A DNA stretch of 64,000 nucleotides, taken from contig CAYWOS010000007.1 in assembly GCA_964459985.1 (NCBI GenBank), positions 28,853 to 92,852 on the forward strand, given 5' to 3'. Origin of the DNA: CAYWOS01 sp964459985 (GTDB lineage: Bacteria; Bacillota; Clostridia; Christensenellales; Aristaeellaceae). The position numbers and the translations under genes were made by a program. Numbering within the stretch: position 1 is the first letter of the stretch; each line of letters opens with the position of its first letter. Of the stretch, positions 27,701 through 35,668 are shown one piece after another. The notes beneath the pieces are model-generated. The model saw nothing but the letters and a program-made list of their open reading frames with translations, did not search any database and was not told the origin of the DNA.

Positions 27701-28873
27701 AAGCCCGTGTGCCTGAACGAGGAATTGTGCCGCCTGTGCGGCATGACGCGCGAAAAGTTCTTCGCGCTCTATCGGGACGACGCCTACGCCGGCGTGCATC
27801 CCGACGACGCCGCCTACACGCACACCGTCATCAGCGAGGCGATCCGGAAGCGCTCGACGCTCTCGCTGCACATCCGCCTGATCAACGGCCGCGGCGGGTA
27901 TACGCCCCTCAAGGCGTTCTACCGCGTGACGGAGGACGCGAGCGGGCTGTACCTGAACGGCTATTACACCGACGCGACCGAAACGGACGCGATGGAGGAG
28001 CAGCGCCGCGAGCTGCTTGAAAACCTGCCCTGCGGCGCCGGGATTTACGAGGTGACGGGCGACGGCATCCGCGCCACCTATCTGAACAAGCAATACCGCA
28101 TGTACCTCAAGCGCAGCATCGGCGATCTGAACGAAGCGCCGGTGTTCGAGGTCGTGCATCCCGACGATATCGACAAGCTCAAAGCGGCGCTGCAAAAGGC
28201 GCTGTCGGTGGAAAAGGAAGGCGCCTGCGATATCCGCGTGATGGACGGCGAGGGCGGGTACATTCCCTTCCATCTGGTGGGGCGGGTCATCGAGCATCAC
28301 CGCGACAAAACGGCCATTTACGTCACCTACACGCCGATCACCGAAAAGGAAATGCTGCTGCAAAAGCGCGCCGAGACGGACGGCATGACCGGGCTGTACA
28401 ACAAGGCGACCGCCGAGGCGATGATCGCCGAGCGCCTGTCCTCCGGGAACGGCACGCCCTGCGCGATGATGATCATGGACATCGACAACCTCAAATCCAT
28501 CAACGATTCCATCGGCCACCCGCAGGGCGACCGCGCCATCTGCCTGATCGCGGACACGCTGAAAACGCAGTTCCGCAAGACGGATATCGTCGGCCGCATC
28601 GGCGGCGACGAGTTCGCCGTTTTTCTGGAGGGCGTGGAAGACGCCGAAAAGCTCAAGGATATGGCGTCCGCCCTGCTGACGAGGCTGTCCGCCGTCATGG
28701 TTGGCGCGGCGGACGACTATCCCGTCCGCGCCTGCATCGGTATCGCCGAGGGCGTATCGGGCAAGACATCCTTCCATGAGCTGTACGAGCAGGCGGACAA
28801 AGCGCTCTACGCCGCCAAGCATAACGGGAAGAACAAATACGCCGTCTATACGGACGGCGGGCAGCCCGCCTGA
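24752..28873 (+). CDS. Receiver - degenerate GGDEF - EAL - multiple PAS - GGDEF cyclic-di-GMP protein
   Basis: 1373-aa soluble signalling protein. Residues 1-~120: receiver with phosphoacceptor Asp54. About 131-290: GGDEF-fold domain (KLTGLYN, DIDNFKLIND) whose active loop reads GGRIAADNF, so probably inactive as a cyclase. About 310-550: EAL domain with catalytic residues present (GAEALVRW, VNLSRYD, LEITESAF, IDDFGSGYSS, IVKLDM, AEGVEE, QGYLYARP), a probable cyclic-di-GMP phosphodiesterase. About 580-700: PAS-like segment. About 710-1205: four PAS domains in an A-B-A-B order. About 1211-1373: GGDEF domain with intact GGDEF loop (RIGGDEFAVF), probably a diguanylate cyclase. The start follows GGAGGG. 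No kinase gene is adjacent. One polypeptide could thus both make and degrade the messenger. Confidence 0.93.
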   Translation: MRRTILIVDDNRINRVLLKKTLESDYSVLEAENGEEALALIRREHARLSAVLLDIVMPRMDGYEVLRAIRDDVLLSSIPVIMVTGSEDEKSRVKALSFGANDFILKPFSPDIVRHCLKNNIALRETASSLNAFQRDKLTGLYNREAFFEKVTAAVREREPGYYILSCFDIDNFKLINDQFGAAEGDRILREIGRVMSEDMKKLGGIGGRIAADNFSCLFPAANSDMSITRFIRQDRMTFSEKQAITLSVGRYIVVDPSLPASALYDRAYIAKQSIKGRYDEHIAYFDDAMLEKLLRDQQIIADMDEAIAGHQFEVWYQPQGNHATGALVGAEALVRWRHPRHGLIPPDNFIPLFEQNGFVYELDKYVWRSVCGSLRKWIDEGRNPLPVSVNLSRYDVFRPDLLGVLTGLLKEYDLPIGLLRLEITESAFAQSADVIVSVVKRLIEEGFTVEIDDFGSGYSSLNTLKNVPAQIVKLDMRFLESDDDTGRGGNILESIVRMTKWLGMSTIAEGVEERSQADYLLSVGCNYIQGYLYARPMPVEAYEAYCLKTGKEERLITVESVEHLDSNSFWDPKSMDTLIFNSFVGSACILEYHNDSIELVRVTEKYIEAIGSASMSAGDALKLDWYAHMNAESAARIIADLRRSIDKKTEVTGEYVFLDLPGCPHETHLRSTLRVIASTGGRHLVYCTNENITAQREAEQKERNTARELAQMIQDMPGGYVKMRITPDGVIPVFVNDELCRICGMTHDQVMSIYAADAYAGVHPDDLKPVREAVARTADNRSTVSLRVRLRNGQGDYTSVQVFYRVSEDADGALILNGYYADASEQIKDENKQKALLDNLPSGAGVYEFRDGAMRLIYQNKSYWDLVGLSEEKYLDSAPMSAIHPDDLPSVMRELSAAVAEQRDVSCSIRLRHLTLGFRPVHLAGRIVRAKDDALLIYATFTPISSEELAYREMLPMALSAEQMIEDMPGGFAKMLITGTAIKPVCLNEELCRLCGMTREKFFALYRDDAYAGVHPDDAAYTHTVISEAIRKRSTLSLHIRLINGRGGYTPLKAFYRVTEDASGLYLNGYYTDATETDAMEEQRRELLENLPCGAGIYEVTGDGIRATYLNKQYRMYLKRSIGDLNEAPVFEVVHPDDIDKLKAALQKALSVEKEGACDIRVMDGEGGYIPFHLVGRVIEHHRDKTAIYVTYTPITEKEMLLQKRAETDGMTGLYNKATAEAMIAERLSSGNGTPCAMMIMDIDNLKSINDSIGHPQGDRAICLIADTLKTQFRKTDIVGRIGGDEFAVFLEGVEDAEKLKDMASALLTRLSAVMVGAADDYPVRACIGIAEGVSGKTSFHELYEQADKALYAAKHNGKNKYAVYTDGGQPA

Positions 28874-28880
28874 CCGCCGG

Positions 28881-29866
28881 CTATTGATCGTCTTCCGCGC
28901 CGGGCGAAATCGCCGCGTTCTCCCCGCCCCGGGGCGCGGAGAAGGACGCCGCGCCACGGCCGAGGCATTCCAGAAGGATATGATAGAAATCCTCGAAATA
29001 GCTCGTGCTGTGCGCATCCACCCGGTCGCAAAGGTAGAAATGCCGCTTCAGATCGGCATCCGTGATCGGATAATAATGAACCGTCCGGCTCAAATCGAGA
29101 TCGGGCACGCGTGAAAGATACACGTCCGGGCACAGCATCACGGCGTTCATCACCGCCGTCAGGCGGCGGCACGCCTCGAAATTATGCGATTCCAGTATGA
29201 TTTCGGGGCGAATATCGTTCATCAGGAACAGCCTGTCCTGAACCGCGCGGATGCTGTGGCCGGACGACAGGCTGATAAACTTTTCGTTTCGCGCCTCCAG
29301 CAAGCTGATGGGCGTGCCGCTTTTGATGCGCCGCGCCAGATCGGTCACGGGCGAAGCGATCAACAGGATCTCCTCGTTTTCAATCAGGCGGTAGCGCAGG
29401 CGCGGATTGGACGGCTCGGTCGTGATCAGCGCCATGTCGCACGTCTGATCGAGCACCATTTTTCAAGCGTATTGGAGCCGTACTCCTCCAGCCCGACGTG
29501 AATATGCGGGTAGCGCCGCAAAAACTCGGGCAGCACACGCGGCAGGATCTGCACGCCGCGCTGGAGCGAAATGCCCAGCCGGATCGTTCCGTACACTTCG
29601 CCCTTGATGTCGTTGATGTGGTTGATCATTCTCTCCTGAATCGCCGTCAGCTGACGAACGGTGTCCAAGTATACCCGTCCGACCTGCGTCAGACGCAGCG
29701 GGCTGGAGGATCGGTCGAAGATCGGCGCGCCAAGCTCGGTTTCCACCTGCTTGACCACCTGACTGAGCGCGGGCTGCGATATGAACACCTGATTCGCCGC
29801 TTCCGTGATGCTCCCCGCGCGTTCGATCGCCTGCAGGTAAAAAAAGTGTTTCGGATGGAAAAGCAT
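28881..29866 (-). pseudogene. LysR family regulator interrupted by a one-base frameshift
   Basis: Two frames together give one LysR protein. Residues 1-~60 form the winged helix-turn-helix (MLFHPKHFFYLQAIERAG, EAANQVFISQPALSQVVKQV), followed by the linker helix and the first part of the effector domain, to EEYGSNTLEK. The second frame continues MVLDQTCDMALITTEP to the end. The junction is a run of five T at 29459-29463 (five A in the coding strand); six would restore one frame of ~328 aa, the normal LysR length. It is either a real inactivating deletion, a slippage site or a sequencing error in a homopolymer. I start at 29866 (GGAGG 5 bases before), not at 29914. It is divergent from the importer at 30075. 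Confidence 0.85.
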
Positions 29867-29875
29867 AGCGTCCTC

Positions 29876-29926
29876 CATAAGCATTCTCTTATGTATCGCA
29901 TAAGAAAAAAGCAATTTGCCTTATGC
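29876..29926. promoter_or_regulatory. Cluster of LysR-like half-sites
   Basis: Four alternating half-sites: CATAAG (29876-29881), CTTATG (29888-29893), CATAAG (29899-29904) and CTTATG (29920-29925). The outer right pair extends to GCATAAG...CTTATGC. The last half-site overlaps the -35 of the importer promoter, as expected for a LysR activator site. The first overlaps the leader of the LysR gene. Confidence 0.6.
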
Positions 29927-29944
29927 GCACGTTCAGTATATCAT
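29916..29944 (+). promoter_or_regulatory. Promoter of the third CUT1 importer operon
   Basis: TTGCCT (29916-29921), 17 bp and TATCAT (29939-29944). Weak -35 and -10 boxes fit activation by a regulator bound to the adjacent half-sites. The leader to the ATG at 30075 is about 125 nt with AAAGGAG at its end. Confidence 0.55.
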
Positions 29945-30074
29945 ACGTTTGGAAGGAAATACACCATTCCGCACACATTTTACGGTGCGCTGAACGGTGA
30001 TTCGCTCCGTTCCGCTTTCCCCCGATTCTGTGCGGCATCGCCGCGTCAGATACAAATGAAAGGAGTCACCCGTC

Positions 30075-31343
30075 ATGAAGAAACTTCTCGCATTGGTCGT
30101 TCTCATGGCAATGCTGTTCAGCGTTGCCGGCGTGCCGGCGCTCGCGGACGCGATCGACGACATGGGCCCCGTCACCATCCAGCTCTCCTACAAAGGCAGC
30201 GCGAGCGAGGTTGCGCTCCGCGAAAAAATGGGTCAGATGTACATGGACAAGCATCCGAACGTGACCATCGAATGGATCACGCTCGGCTCGAATATCGCCC
30301 AGAAGCTGATGGTGCTTGCGTCCGGCAACGAGCTGCCCGACGTGATCTACCTCAACGAGGACGTGTTGAGCTTTGCTTCCCGCAACATCCTCTACCCCAT
30401 GAACGACCTGATCGCGCGCGACAATTTCGACACGAGCGTTTTCTACAAGGAGCTGCTCGACGTGTGCACGCTGGACGGCAAGGTCTACGCGCTGCCGCAG
30501 GAAGTCTCCCCCTATGTCGTTTATTACAACATTGATATGTTCGAAGCCGCCGGCGTGCCGCTCCCGACGGACGACTGGACGCTGGACGAGTTCTACGCCG
30601 CCTGCGCGGCGCTGACCGACGCCGAAAAGGGCATCTACGGCATCCGCATGCCGATCAACTGGTCGGACCGTCAGCTCAACTACTTCGCGCGTTTTGACGC
30701 CCCCGTTTTCACCGAGGACGGCAAAGAGGTCGCCTTCAACAATGAAAAGGGTCTGGCGGCGCTCAAATTCCTGAACAAGATGGTCGTCGAAGACAAGGTC
30801 GCCACCTCGCCCGCCGACGCGATCGCCATCGGCAGCTCCTTCGGCTCGATGTTCCGCAACCAGCAGATCGCCATGGAAGAATCCGGGCTGTGGAGCCTGC
30901 CGGGATTCCTCTCCACGCCGCTCGAGTTCCGCTGGGACGTCGTGATGGCGCCCAAGGGAGCCAAGCAGGCCTCCAAGGCCGGCGTGCTGAACTGGGCGAT
31001 TTCCGCCGACAGCGAGCATGTTGACCTGGCGTGGGACATCATCAAGTTCTTCACCAGCACCGAGGGCATGTGCGAAATCGCCTCCGCGTGTATGGCGCTT
31101 CCGGGCAGCGCGGACGAGACGGCCAATGCCATCATCGCGCAGCAGGAAATCCCCGGCAACATCGAAGCGTTCGTCAAGATGGCGAGCCTGCTCGATCTGT
31201 CCGACCAGCGCACCACCAAGAAGACCGAAACGCTGAACGAATTCAACATCCTCGTCGAGCAGATGCTCAACGGCGATCTGACCCCGGAGGATACCCTCGC
31301 GCAGATGACGGAGAACATGAACGCCGTCCTCGCCGAAGACTGA
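30075..31343 (+). CDS. Extracellular sugar-binding protein of CUT1 ABC importer
   Basis: 422-aa family 1 solute-binding protein with a plain signal peptide (MKKLLALVVLMAMLFSVAG, cleavage near ALA-DA; no lipobox Cys). Mature features: VTIQLSYKGSASEVALREKM, NELPDVIYLNEDVLSFASRN, DGKVYALPQEVSPYVVYYNIDMFEAAG. Without a Cys anchor it may be held by other contacts or processed differently from the lipoprotein binders here. AAAGGAG precedes the ATG at 30075. Two permeases follow after a hairpin. Probably controlled by the divergent LysR gene. Sugar ligand unknown. Confidence 0.92.
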   Translation: MKKLLALVVLMAMLFSVAGVPALADAIDDMGPVTIQLSYKGSASEVALREKMGQMYMDKHPNVTIEWITLGSNIAQKLMVLASGNELPDVIYLNEDVLSFASRNILYPMNDLIARDNFDTSVFYKELLDVCTLDGKVYALPQEVSPYVVYYNIDMFEAAGVPLPTDDWTLDEFYAACAALTDAEKGIYGIRMPINWSDRQLNYFARFDAPVFTEDGKEVAFNNEKGLAALKFLNKMVVEDKVATSPADAIAIGSSFGSMFRNQQIAMEESGLWSLPGFLSTPLEFRWDVVMAPKGAKQASKAGVLNWAISADSEHVDLAWDIIKFFTSTEGMCEIASACMALPGSADETANAIIAQQEIPGNIEAFVKMASLLDLSDQRTTKKTETLNEFNILVEQMLNGDLTPEDTLAQMTENMNAVLAED

Positions 31344-31355
31344 TCGATCTCCCTC

Positions 31356-31389
31356 GGGGCGCGGCGGGGCGAAAGCCTTACCGCGCCCC
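31356..31389. other. Intergenic hairpin after the binding-protein gene
   Basis: GGGGCGCGG (31356-31364) and CCGCGCCCC (31381-31389) form a 9-bp stem around a 16-base loop in the 79-bp gap before the permease gene. TCTGTCTTTCTT follows, so partial termination is possible. Confidence 0.6.
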
Positions 31390-31422
31390 TCTGTCTTTCT
31401 TATCAGATCGGAGGAATCGCTT

Positions 31423-32325
31423 ATGCACGCGAACATCGCCGCGCAGGGCAGATTAAAGAGGAGCCTGGATTCGGAGTCAACATGGGGCGTATTGTTCATT
31501 CTGCCGGCCGTTATCGGCTTTATCGTGTTCATCGCCTTTCCGATCGGCATGTCTTTTTATTACAGCCTGACGAAATTTGACGGCATCATCACGCCGAAAT
31601 ACATCGGCTTTGCGAATTACCAGACCCTGTTCACCAACAAACGGTTCTACAACTCGCTGTGGAACACCATTTACTTTTCCATCGGCACGGTGCCGACGGG
31701 CACGCTGCTTTCCCTGATTGCCGCCGTCGCGCTCAACCGAAAAATGCGGATGATGAAGTTCTACCGCACGGCGTTCTTCATGCCCGTGGTCGTATCGCTC
31801 GTGTCCATTTCCATGGTATGGCAGTGGATGTATCAAAAGGATTACGGCATCATCAACACGGCGCTGGGCGCGCTGAATCTGTATCAGCCGCCGTGGCTCG
31901 GCAGCAAGTACTGGGCAATGCCGGCGCTGTGGATCATGACGGTCTGGAAGAATCTGGGCTTTAACGCCATTCTCTTTCTGGCCGGGCTGCAGGGCATATC
32001 GCCCAGCATTTACGAATCGGCGGCGCTGGACGGCGCCAACGCGGTCCAGAAATTCCGCTACATCACGCTGCCGCTCATATCGCATACCACGACGTTCGTG
32101 CTGATCAATTCGCTGATCAAGGCCTTCCAGACATTCGACACCATCTACATCATGACCTCCGGCGGGCCGAGCCAGTCGACGGAAGTCATCAGCTTTTTGA
32201 TCTACACCAACGCGTTTTCGTACTACAAGCAGGGCCTTGCGTGCGCCATGGCGTACGTCCTGTTCGTCATCATATTCGCTTTCACGATGATACGCATTCT
32301 GTATAAAGAGCGGAGGGAGGCGTGA
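31423..32325 (+). CDS. CUT1 sugar ABC transporter permease, MalF type
   Basis: 300-aa inner-membrane permease with about six hydrophobic segments and the EAA loop YESAALDGANAVQKFRYITLP. MTSGGPSQSTEVISFLIY is the typical C-terminal segment of the family. GGAGG precedes the ATG at 31423. The next permease gene begins 2 bp after its stop. Confidence 0.93.
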   Translation: MHANIAAQGRLKRSLDSESTWGVLFILPAVIGFIVFIAFPIGMSFYYSLTKFDGIITPKYIGFANYQTLFTNKRFYNSLWNTIYFSIGTVPTGTLLSLIAAVALNRKMRMMKFYRTAFFMPVVVSLVSISMVWQWMYQKDYGIINTALGALNLYQPPWLGSKYWAMPALWIMTVWKNLGFNAILFLAGLQGISPSIYESAALDGANAVQKFRYITLPLISHTTTFVLINSLIKAFQTFDTIYIMTSGGPSQSTEVISFLIYTNAFSYYKQGLACAMAYVLFVIIFAFTMIRILYKERREA

Positions 32326-32327
32326 CC

Positions 32328-33188
32328 ATGTCCGTACACGATCTGAACGGCCGCCGATATACGCATGGCGTCTATCTGACGAAAAAATGCCTCGCCCACG
32401 CGCTCATGATCGCGCTTTCATTCCTGATGCTTTTCCCGTTCATCTGGATGCTCTCCATCTCCTTCAAGAACGAAAACGAGCTGTTCGCCATCCCCGTCCA
32501 TCTCTTCCCGCGCGTCCCGACGGCGGAGGGCTACCGCAAAATGTGGACGGCTTACCCGTGGATGCAGTACGCCTTCAACACGCTTAAAATCTCCGTTCTC
32601 ACCATCGTCGGGCAGCTGCTCGTTTCCTCGATGGCGGCGTACTCCTTCGCGCGGCTGCGTTACAAGGGGCGCGAGGTCATCTTCATCATCTTTCTGGGAA
32701 CGATGATGGTTCCCTTTCAGGTGCTGATGGTATCGCAGTTCAAGATCATCAAGCTGTTCGGCTGGATCAATCAGCACGCGTCGCTGTGGGTGCCCAGCGC
32801 GTTAAGCGTGTTCGGCATCTTCATGCTCCGCCAGTTTTTCCTGACCATTCCCAAGGATCTCGAGGAAGCGGCGCGCATCGACGGCTGCGGCTATCCCCGC
32901 ATCTACGCCAGGATCATCCTGCCGATCGCCAAGCCCGCGCTGACGGCGCTGACGGTCATCACCTTTATGTCCTCATGGAACGAATACCTGCGTCCGCTCA
33001 TCTACATCAATTCGGACGCGAAATGGACGATGACGATGGGGCTGGGTCGATTCCGCGGCACGTACATCATCGAATGGAACCAGCTCATGGCGGGGACGGT
33101 CATATCGGTCGCGCCCATCGTGCTCATCTTTTTGCTCGGGCAGCGCTTCTTTATCGAGGGCATCGCCATGAGCGGTATGAAGGAATAA
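32328..33188 (+). CDS. CUT1 sugar ABC transporter permease, MalG type
   Basis: 286-aa permease, EAA loop LEEAARIDGCGYPRIYARIIL. The frame is open from GTG at 32322, but GGAGGGAGG (to 32320) is 7 bases before the ATG at 32328, so I start there. Completes the importer of 30075 and 31423. No ATPase follows; a serine hydrolase gene comes 72 bp later. Confidence 0.92.
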   Translation: MSVHDLNGRRYTHGVYLTKKCLAHALMIALSFLMLFPFIWMLSISFKNENELFAIPVHLFPRVPTAEGYRKMWTAYPWMQYAFNTLKISVLTIVGQLLVSSMAAYSFARLRYKGREVIFIIFLGTMMVPFQVLMVSQFKIIKLFGWINQHASLWVPSALSVFGIFMLRQFFLTIPKDLEEAARIDGCGYPRIYARIILPIAKPALTALTVITFMSSWNEYLRPLIYINSDAKWTMTMGLGRFRGTYIIEWNQLMAGTVISVAPIVLIFLLGQRFFIEGIAMSGMKE

Positions 33189-33260
33189 ACGTTCCGGGAA
33201 CGGATTCGCAAATCGCTCCCGCGCCCGCCGCCGGCGCAAGGCGGCAAAGGAGACAGCCAT

Positions 33261-34637
33261 ATGCGCATTCCAGAGGCAAGCCCTCTCTCGCAGGGGATCA
33301 GCCCCGACGCGATCGACCGCCTGATCCGCCGCGCGCTGAACGCCGGGATCGAGCTGCACGCCTACCGTATCGTGAGAAACGGCCGCCTGATCGCCGCCGG
33401 GCGCGTCGCGCCCTATGACGACAGCCTTCCGCATCTGACCTGCTCGCTGTCCAAAAGCCTGACGTGCATGGCGATCGGCCTGATGATCGATCAGGGCAAA
33501 CTGCGCCTTGACGACACGGTGGGCGCGGTGCTGAACGACGAAAGCCACGCCCCGGGATGGGATCGCGTCAGGGTTTCGCATCTGCTGACCATGACATCGG
33601 GGTTGACGGACGATCCGAGAAGACGGTTCGTCGATCCGGCGGAAACGAGCTGGCTGCGCTGCTGCCTTGAAACGGAACCGGGCGAGCAGCCGGGACGGAC
33701 ATTCCGCTACATGAGCGCGAACAGCTTCCTCCTGTCGGCGATGGTGTCGAAAATCACGGGACGCTCGCTGCGCGATTATCTGGACGAAGCGCTGTTTACG
33801 CCCATGGGCATGGAGGACGTGCGCTGGGAGGCAAGCCCCGAAGGCATCTCGGCGGGCGCGTTCGGCCTCTGGCTGACGGTCGATCAGATGGCGGCGCTCG
33901 CCTGCCTGTTCCTCGCGGACGGCGTGTGGAACGGCCGCCGGTTGATCCCCGCCGGCTTTATCCGGGACGCGGCTTCCCGGCATGTCGATTCGGATTCCGG
34001 TCAGTTCACCCACCGCCAGCAGGTTTGCGGCTACGGATATCAGTTCTGGATCGGCGCGGGCGGCGCGAGCCGCGCGGACGGATACGCCGGGCAGTTCATT
34101 ACGCTGGACTTTGAGAATCGCTTTTCCCTGATTACGACGGCGGGCACGGCGGGCGCGTACGATTTGCTCGATATCGCCGACGAGGAACTGCGCCCGGCGC
34201 CCGGGCCGGCGGATTGCCCGGCGGACGGCGCCGCCGAAAGGCGGGAATGGGCGCTGCCCGCGCCCGCCTGCGACGAAAAAGACGTCGCGCCCTTTATCGG
34301 CCGCTTCCGCGACGAGCGCGGCGACCGCCTGACGGTCGCGGTGCGCGGCGACCGCCTGACGATCGACGGCGACGGCTTTTGCCGCGTCGAGGCGGGCGTC
34401 GGGCGATGGCAGATCGGGCAATACAGCGCCGCGAGCATCACGGCGCAGGCCGCCGCCGCCGCCCGCGAGGGCGACGCGCTGCGCGTCACGCTGCGCAGCC
34501 TGCAAACGCCGTACTCATACGATCTGCTGCTCACGCGCTGCGACGACGGCGTCGAAGCGCGGCTCATCCCGCGCCTGATCAGCCGTCTGGACGCGTTCCG
34601 CTTCCCGGCCATCCGCCGGTATTCGCGCGCGGAATAG
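33261..34637 (+). CDS. Serine hydrolase of the class C beta-lactamase / esterase family
   Basis: 458-aa protein. The SxxK motif SLSK (Ser62, Lys65) and RYMSANSFLLS (Tyr of the YxN/YxS motif) mark the beta-lactamase-fold hydrolase domain, about residues 10-310. VRVSHLLTMTSGLTDDP is the usual companion motif. The last ~140 residues are a separate, beta-rich domain often found in these esterases (IGRFRDERGDRLTVAVRGDRL). There is no signal peptide, so an antibiotic-resistance or cell-wall role is unlikely. A cytoplasmic esterase, for example a deacetylase of imported sugars, is more consistent with its place after a sugar importer. AAAGGAG precedes the ATG. Confidence 0.87.
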   Translation: MRIPEASPLSQGISPDAIDRLIRRALNAGIELHAYRIVRNGRLIAAGRVAPYDDSLPHLTCSLSKSLTCMAIGLMIDQGKLRLDDTVGAVLNDESHAPGWDRVRVSHLLTMTSGLTDDPRRRFVDPAETSWLRCCLETEPGEQPGRTFRYMSANSFLLSAMVSKITGRSLRDYLDEALFTPMGMEDVRWEASPEGISAGAFGLWLTVDQMAALACLFLADGVWNGRRLIPAGFIRDAASRHVDSDSGQFTHRQQVCGYGYQFWIGAGGASRADGYAGQFITLDFENRFSLITTAGTAGAYDLLDIADEELRPAPGPADCPADGAAERREWALPAPACDEKDVAPFIGRFRDERGDRLTVAVRGDRLTIDGDGFCRVEAGVGRWQIGQYSAASITAQAAAAAREGDALRVTLRSLQTPYSYDLLLTRCDDGVEARLIPRLISRLDAFRFPAIRRYSRAE

Positions 34638-34737
34638 CCCCCCGCGCGGCAAAACAAGCGCCATATCACACGCCGCCCCCGCGCGGCGGCGCGCGACGTA
34701 GTAACCCGCGCCCGCGATCAAATACCGCGTCCATACG

Positions 34738-34797
34738 AAAACCGCGCCCCCGCGCCGCCGGAAGCATTCCGGACGATCGTCGGGGGCACGGTTCGTT
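34738..34797. terminator. Probable bidirectional terminator
   Basis: ACCGCGCCCCCG (34741-34752) pairs with CGGGGGCACGGT (34781-34792; 11 of 12), with an inner CCGGAA/TTCCGG stem. It is flanked by AAAA on the left and TTCGTTT on the right. It lies in the 168-bp gap between convergent genes; nothing else is seen there. Confidence 0.6.
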
Positions 34798-34805
34798 TGA
34801 TCGGT

Positions 34806-35558
34806 TCAGCCGCGCGCGTAGTACATTTTCAGGAATTTCGTCAGGCATTCGTTCCAGAAATACCAATCGTGCAGCCCGTCCCAGTTCTCGGCGCGGACGG
34901 AAAACGAAAGCTCGTTGAGCTTATCGCGGAAGGCCTGCCAGTAGGACGAAAGCGGGTCCTGATACCCCATGGCCATATAGATCCGCGGCTTGACGGGCGA
35001 CAGCGCGCAGGCCTCGGCGATGGGAAAGAGATCGGCCTGACCCGCGTTTTCAAAGTCGAGGCCCAGAATCGCCTTCATCTCGTGGTAATCCCGTTCGTCG
35101 TCATGGACCAGCTTGCGCCGGATAGCGCAGCTCGAGGAAAACGACCCGCACAGCCCGTACTGATCGGGACGGCGAAGCGCACACTTGAGCGCGCCGTAGC
35201 CGCCCATCGAATTGCCCGCGACCGCCGTGTCCTCGCGTTTGTCCGATATCGGCAGCAGCTTGCGCATCATCGCCGGCAGTTCTTCGGTGATATAGCTGTA
35301 ATAGGGCAGCCCGTACCGCTCGTCCTCGTACCAGCTCTTCTGCACCTCGGGAATCACGCAGAAAATGTTGTATTCGTTGACGAAGATCGGCAGCATGGTC
35401 TGATCCGACCAGCAATGGTGATCGTCCGTCTTGCCGTGCAGCAGGTACAGCACCTTGTACGGCATGTACTCGGGCTTCAGCTCGTTCGGGAAAACAATGG
35501 TAACGCCCGTGCGCATTTCCATGCGCTGAGACAAAACGGAACCGTGGAACACCGACAT
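34806..35558 (-). CDS. Alpha/beta-hydrolase esterase (esterase D / feruloyl or tributyrin esterase-like)
   Basis: 250-aa alpha/beta-hydrolase. The nucleophile elbow is GNSMGGYG with Ser117; LYLLHGKTDDHHCW carries the oxyanion-hole HG. YQDPLSS and LHDWYFW contain the probable acid and the catalytic His. Relatives are cytoplasmic acetyl/feruloyl esterases and S-formylglutathione hydrolases. I start at 35558, 8 bases after AAGGG, rather than the upstream Met codons. It is the last gene of a seven-gene minus-strand operon with an importer, GH18, GH29 and GH38, so removal of acetyl groups from host glycans (for example O-acetylated sugars) is a fair inference. No signal peptide. Confidence 0.85.
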   Translation of the reverse strand: MSVFHGSVLSQRMEMRTGVTIVFPNELKPEYMPYKVLYLLHGKTDDHHCWSDQTMLPIFVNEYNIFCVIPEVQKSWYEDERYGLPYYSYITEELPAMMRKLLPISDKREDTAVAGNSMGGYGALKCALRRPDQYGLCGSFSSSCAIRRKLVHDDERDYHEMKAILGLDFENAGQADLFPIAEACALSPVKPRIYMAMGYQDPLSSYWQAFRDKLNELSFSVRAENWDGLHDWYFWNECLTKFLKMYYARG

Positions 35559-35668
35559 GGACATCGCCCTTCTTTCGTTTGCCGACGTATTGGGAGGCAT
35601 CGCGGGAATATTCTGCGTTCGCGGCGCGTTTCCTGCGCGCGGCGCGGCCGGCGGCCATATTTAACAAA

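Noticed and set aside
28856..28870. GGCGGGC-A-GCCCGCC hairpin at the end of the cyclic-di-GMP gene as a terminator
   Set aside because: It lies inside the coding sequence, has a tight loop and no T-run.
25874..29017. Long minus-strand open frame opposite the cyclic-di-GMP protein
   Set aside because: No domain is recognisable, while the plus strand encodes intact EAL, PAS and GGDEF motifs.
33261..34637. Antibiotic-resistance beta-lactamase
   Set aside because: It has the SxxK fold, but no signal peptide, an extra C-terminal domain and a sugar-importer context; an esterase or amidase is more likely.
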